From Tenacibaculum todarodis (GTDB taxonomy: Bacteria; Bacteroidota; Bacteroidia; Flavobacteriales; Flavobacteriaceae), in contig NZ_CP018155.1 of the NCBI RefSeq assembly GCF_001889045.1, forward strand, positions 2,792,001-2,856,000: DNA of 64,000 nt, given 5' to 3'. Below, piece after piece: positions 61,306-64,000 of this stretch. Positions within the stretch are counted from its first letter, which is position 1. Each line of letters begins with the position of its first letter. The notes below the pieces were generated by a model. That model searched no databases. It was given only the letters and a program-made list of their open reading frames with translations, and was not told where the DNA came from. Position numbers and translations under genes: made by a program.

Positions 61306-61914
61306 ATGAGCCTTATAAAACTTACCATTAAAGGGATTTCTTACAGCCAAACACAAAGTGGAGCCTATGCTCTAGTGTTAAGCGAGATAGAAGGAACAAG
61401 AACATTACCAATTATAATTGGCGCTTTCGAAGCACAATCTATAGCCATAGCTTTAGAAAAAGAAATTCGTCCGCCAAGACCATTAACACACGATTTGTTT
61501 AAAACATTTGCAGATAGATTTGAAATAAATGTCAAGCAAGTAATTATTCATAAATTAGTAGATGGTGTTTTCTTTTCTAGTTTAATTTGCGAAAGAGATG
61601 GTGTCGAAGAAATAATAGATACAAGAACTTCAGATGCAATTGCATTGGCAGTTCGTTTTAATGCACCTATTTTTACGTATGAAAACATTCTAGACAAAGC
61701 AGGTATTTATCTAAAGATAGAAGAAGAGCTTTTTATGGAAGAAGATTTAGAGTCAGAAGAAATAGAACTTCAATTAGAAGAAGAAATTAGCCAAGAAAGT
61801 AGTTTTTCTAACCTAACTTCAGAAGAATTACATCAACAATTAAACGATGCTGTTACTAATGAAAACTACGAGTTAGCAGCAAAAATTAGAGACGAAATTA
61901 GCAAGCGCTCTTAA
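61306..61914 (+). CDS. Bifunctional nuclease family protein (DUF151) with UvrB/UvrC motif
   Basis: 202 residues. DUF151 domain at about 1-130: LPIIIGAFEAQSIAIALE near 33-50, RPLTHDLFK near 57-65, and TRTSDAIALAVRFNAPIF near 104-121. An acidic linker (about 140-165) with many Glu leads to a UvrB/UvrC motif at about 168-200 (LHQQLNDAVTNENYELAAKIRDEI in two parts), a protein-contact helix pair. The family has reported nuclease activity. It is 12 bases from the nucleoside transporter gene, an apt partner if nucleotides from DNA or RNA breakdown are recycled. Confidence 0.92.
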   Translation: MSLIKLTIKGISYSQTQSGAYALVLSEIEGTRTLPIIIGAFEAQSIAIALEKEIRPPRPLTHDLFKTFADRFEINVKQVIIHKLVDGVFFSSLICERDGVEEIIDTRTSDAIALAVRFNAPIFTYENILDKAGIYLKIEEELFMEEDLESEEIELQLEEEISQESSFSNLTSEELHQQLNDAVTNENYELAAKIRDEISKRS

Positions 61915-61926
61915 ACTTATATACTT

Positions 61927-63324
61927 ATGAAAAAACTAGTTTTATTACTATTTTGTCTTGTCTCAGTTTCAGCATTTTCTCAAGAAACAACAGAAATTAC
62001 ATCTCAAATTATACCAAGCCAAGGATTTTCTATTGGAAGTTTATGGCGAGGTGTTTTAGGAATGGCGGCACTTTTAGTAATCGCTTTCCTGTTTAGTTCA
62101 AACAAAAAAGCCATAGATTGGAAAACAGTTGGTTTAGGTATAGCTTTTCAATTAATAATTGCAATTGGAGTATTAAAAGTGCCTTTTATACAAGGTATAT
62201 TTGAAACAATTGGAGGTGTTTTTGTAAGTGTTTTAGACTTTACCAGAGCTGGAAGTAAGTTTTTATTTGAAGGCTTAGTGGTAGATATGGACAAATTCGG
62301 ATTCATATTTGCGTTTCAAGTATTGCCAACAATTATCTTTTTCTCCGCGTTAACATCATTATTATTCTACTTAGGTATTATACAAAAATTAGTAAAAGCA
62401 TTAGCTTGGGCTTTAACCAAAGTATTAAAAATTTCTGGAGCAGAAAGTTTATCAGTTGCAGGAAATATCTTTCTAGGGCAAACAGAAGCTCCTTTATTAA
62501 TTAAAGCATATTTAGAAAAGATGAATAAATCTGAAATGCTTTTAGTTATGATTGGTGGAATGGCAACTGTTGCAGGAGCTGTTTTAGCTGCATACATTGG
62601 GTTTTTAGGAGGAGATGATCCTGCCTTAAGATTGCATTTTGCAAAACATTTATTAGCAGCGTCAGTTATGGCAGCGCCAGGAGCCATTGTAATTTCTAAA
62701 ATATTATATCCGCAAACAGAAGAGGTTAATACAGATGTAAAAGTATCTTCAGAAAAAATAGGTTCTAATGTGTTAGACGCTATTGCAAATGGTACAACAG
62801 AAGGTTTGCAATTAGCAATGAATGTTGGAGCAATGCTATTAGTTTTTGTCGCTTTTATAGCAATGATAAACGGAATTTTAGGTTGGTTTGGAGATGTAAC
62901 ATCTTTAAATACTTGGATGGCAGAAAATACTGCTTATGGAAGTTTTACTTTAGAAGCAATTTTGGGTTATATTTTTGCGCCATTAATGTGGTTAATTGGA
63001 GTAGCAAGAGAAGATATGGCACTAATGGGACAATTATTAGGAATTAAGTTGGCAGCAAGTGAGTTTGTTGGTTATATACAATTAGCAGAATTGAAAAATG
63101 TAGCTTCAGCAACCCATTTAACTTACAATAAATCTATTATTATGGCAACATATATGTTGTGTGGATTTGCAAATTTTGCATCTATTGGAATCCAAATTGG
63201 AGGAATAGGTTCTTTAGCGCCAGGACAACGTAAAACCTTATCAGAATTCGGAATGAAAGCTTTAATTGGTGGTACAATTGCATCATTAATGTCGGCAACA
63301 ATTGCTGGAATGATAATTGGTTAA
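61927..63324 (+). CDS. NupC/CNT family nucleoside transporter with an N-terminal signal-like extension
   Basis: 465 residues. An extra N-terminal segment (MKKLVLLLFCLVSVSAFSQ) looks like a signal peptide and is followed by about 25 polar residues before the first CNT helix. CNT features: GQTEAPLLIKAYLEKMNKSE near 180-199, IGGMATVAGAVLAAYIGFL near 205-224, and YMLCGFANFASIGIQIGGIGSLAP near 410-433 in two parts. These proteins take up nucleosides with sodium or protons. Together with the thymidylate synthase gene downstream and the nuclease upstream it forms a nucleotide-related set. Confidence 0.94.
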   Translation: MKKLVLLLFCLVSVSAFSQETTEITSQIIPSQGFSIGSLWRGVLGMAALLVIAFLFSSNKKAIDWKTVGLGIAFQLIIAIGVLKVPFIQGIFETIGGVFVSVLDFTRAGSKFLFEGLVVDMDKFGFIFAFQVLPTIIFFSALTSLLFYLGIIQKLVKALAWALTKVLKISGAESLSVAGNIFLGQTEAPLLIKAYLEKMNKSEMLLVMIGGMATVAGAVLAAYIGFLGGDDPALRLHFAKHLLAASVMAAPGAIVISKILYPQTEEVNTDVKVSSEKIGSNVLDAIANGTTEGLQLAMNVGAMLLVFVAFIAMINGILGWFGDVTSLNTWMAENTAYGSFTLEAILGYIFAPLMWLIGVAREDMALMGQLLGIKLAASEFVGYIQLAELKNVASATHLTYNKSIIMATYMLCGFANFASIGIQIGGIGSLAPGQRKTLSEFGMKALIGGTIASLMSATIAGMIIG

Positions 63325-63345
63325 TAACTTATTAATATTATTTAG

Positions 63346-63378
63346 AAAAGCATCGGTAAAATAAGCCGATGCTTTTTT
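63346..63378 (+). terminator. Terminator of the nupC-type gene
   Basis: Stem AAAGCATCGG / CCGATGCTTT, then six Ts. It lies 20 bases after the stop and ends about 30 bases before thyA. Confidence 0.9.
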
Positions 63379-63405
63379 ATTTTTACATAAATCTTATAGC
63401 ATAAA

Positions 63406-64000
63406 ATGAAACAATATCACGACTTAGTACAACACGTTTTAGAAAGTGGAAACGAAAAAGGAGATAGAACTGGGACAGGAGCAAAAAGTGTTTTTGGTCA
63501 TCAAATGCGATTCGATTTAAGCAAAGGTTTTCCAATGGTAACTACTAAAAAGTTACATTTAAAATCTATTATTTATGAACTGTTGTGGTTTATAAAAGGC
63601 GATACAAATATTAAGTATTTACAAGAAAATGGTGTTAAAATATGGAATTCTTGGGCAGATGAAAATGGAGATTTAGGTCCTGTTTATGGGCATCAATGGC
63701 GTAATTGGAATAGTGATGAAATAGATCAGCTAAAAGATGTTATTGCTACTTTAAAAACCAATCCAAATTCTAGAAGAATGCTAGTTTCTGCATGGAATCC
63801 TTCAGTTTTACCAGATAATTCAGTTTCATTTTCAGAAAATGTAGCAAACGGAAAAGCTGCATTACCACCTTGTCATGCATTTTTTCAATTTTATGTAGCT
63901 AACGGAAAATTATCTTGTCAATTATACCAAAGAAGTGCAGATATATTTTTAGGAGTTCCGTTTAATATTGCTTCGTATGCATTATTTACTATGATGATAG
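63406..64000 (+). CDS. thyA: Thymidylate synthase, 3' end beyond window
   Basis: The first 198 residues are visible from the ATG at 63406. Typical thyA sequence: [20 protein letters not shown] near 20-40, [20 protein letters not shown] near 49-68, [22 protein letters not shown] near 81-102 in two parts, [12 protein letters not shown] with the catalytic Cys near 161, and [23 protein letters not shown]. It makes dTMP from dUMP with methylene-tetrahydrofolate. The folate link recalls pabB in this window, although they are 11 kb apart. The remaining C-terminus runs off the end. Confidence 0.97.
   Translation, partial: MKQYHDLVQHVLESGNEKGDRTGTGAKSVFGHQMRFDLSKGFPMVTTKKLHLKSIIYELLWFIKGDTNIKYLQENGVKIWNSWADENGDLGPVYGHQWRNWNSDEIDQLKDVIATLKTNPNSRRMLVSAWNPSVLPDNSVSFSENVANGKAALPPCHAFFQFYVANGKLSCQLYQRSADIFLGVPFNIASYALFTMMI

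Overview
The window comes from a low-GC member of the Bacteroidota, most likely family Flavobacteriaceae (a Polaribacter/Tenacibaculum-like marine lineage is plausible, but the genus cannot be fixed from this sequence). The grounds are an alternative complex III operon in the Bacteroidota arrangement, TonB-dependent receptors with CarboxypepD-type N-terminal domains, type IX secretion sorting domains of both classes, a bacterial geranylgeranylglyceryl-phosphate-type synthase, and several promoter candidates of the Bacteroidota TAnnTTTG type. No tRNA, rRNA, CRISPR array, integrase or transposase was found.

Layout. 1-10305 (+) is the respiratory operon: the end of actA, then actB-C-D-E-F, coxB and coxA, closed by a terminator. 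10414-14501 holds ruvB, an unrecognised membrane protein and a SulP transporter. 14582-22591 (+) is one tightly packed run: a CstB-like persulfide dioxygenase-rhodanese fusion, then a polysaccharide O-acetylation module (a broken AlgJ/AlgX-like gene, an AlgI-type MBOAT acyltransferase, two more AlgJ/AlgX-like proteins), then a rhodanese lipoprotein and a metal-binding HMA protein. The acetylation module therefore sits inside what looks like a sulfur-detoxification operon. 22647-24344 (-) holds a T9SS cargo protein and a methyltransferase.

24538-29258 (-) is a thiamine salvage locus: a TPP riboswitch with its own promoter drives a TonB-dependent receptor; next to it lie genes for a thiamine-binding-family protein, a PnuC-type permease (probably PnuT) and a NadR-like kinase, plus the ribosome-rescue factor ArfB. 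29378-33489 holds a GGGP synthase, an AraC regulator, a DUF983 protein, a phosphopantetheinyl transferase and ahcY. 33842-41139 is dominated by two tandem giant T9SS cargo proteins, one with six 90-residue repeats encoded by an exact 270-bp DNA period. 41369-58996 (-, except one TonB receptor) is mostly housekeeping: comM, DUF4126, dsbD, tilS, a lipase-like hydrolase, pabB, membrane and soluble pyrophosphatases, a DUF5686 protein and pdhB. 59215-64000 (+) carries etfB-etfA, a bifunctional nuclease, a NupC transporter and the start of thyA.

Most notable signals: the thiamine locus with its candidate kinase; the O-acetylation module embedded in a persulfide operon, with a damaged first gene; a 26-bp perfect palindrome over the etfB promoter; interspersed intergenic repeats, one of which is read in frame inside pabB; and compact terminator-promoter fusions in front of apparently leaderless genes (ruvB, pabB). 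No wholly new system can be claimed from sequence reading alone.
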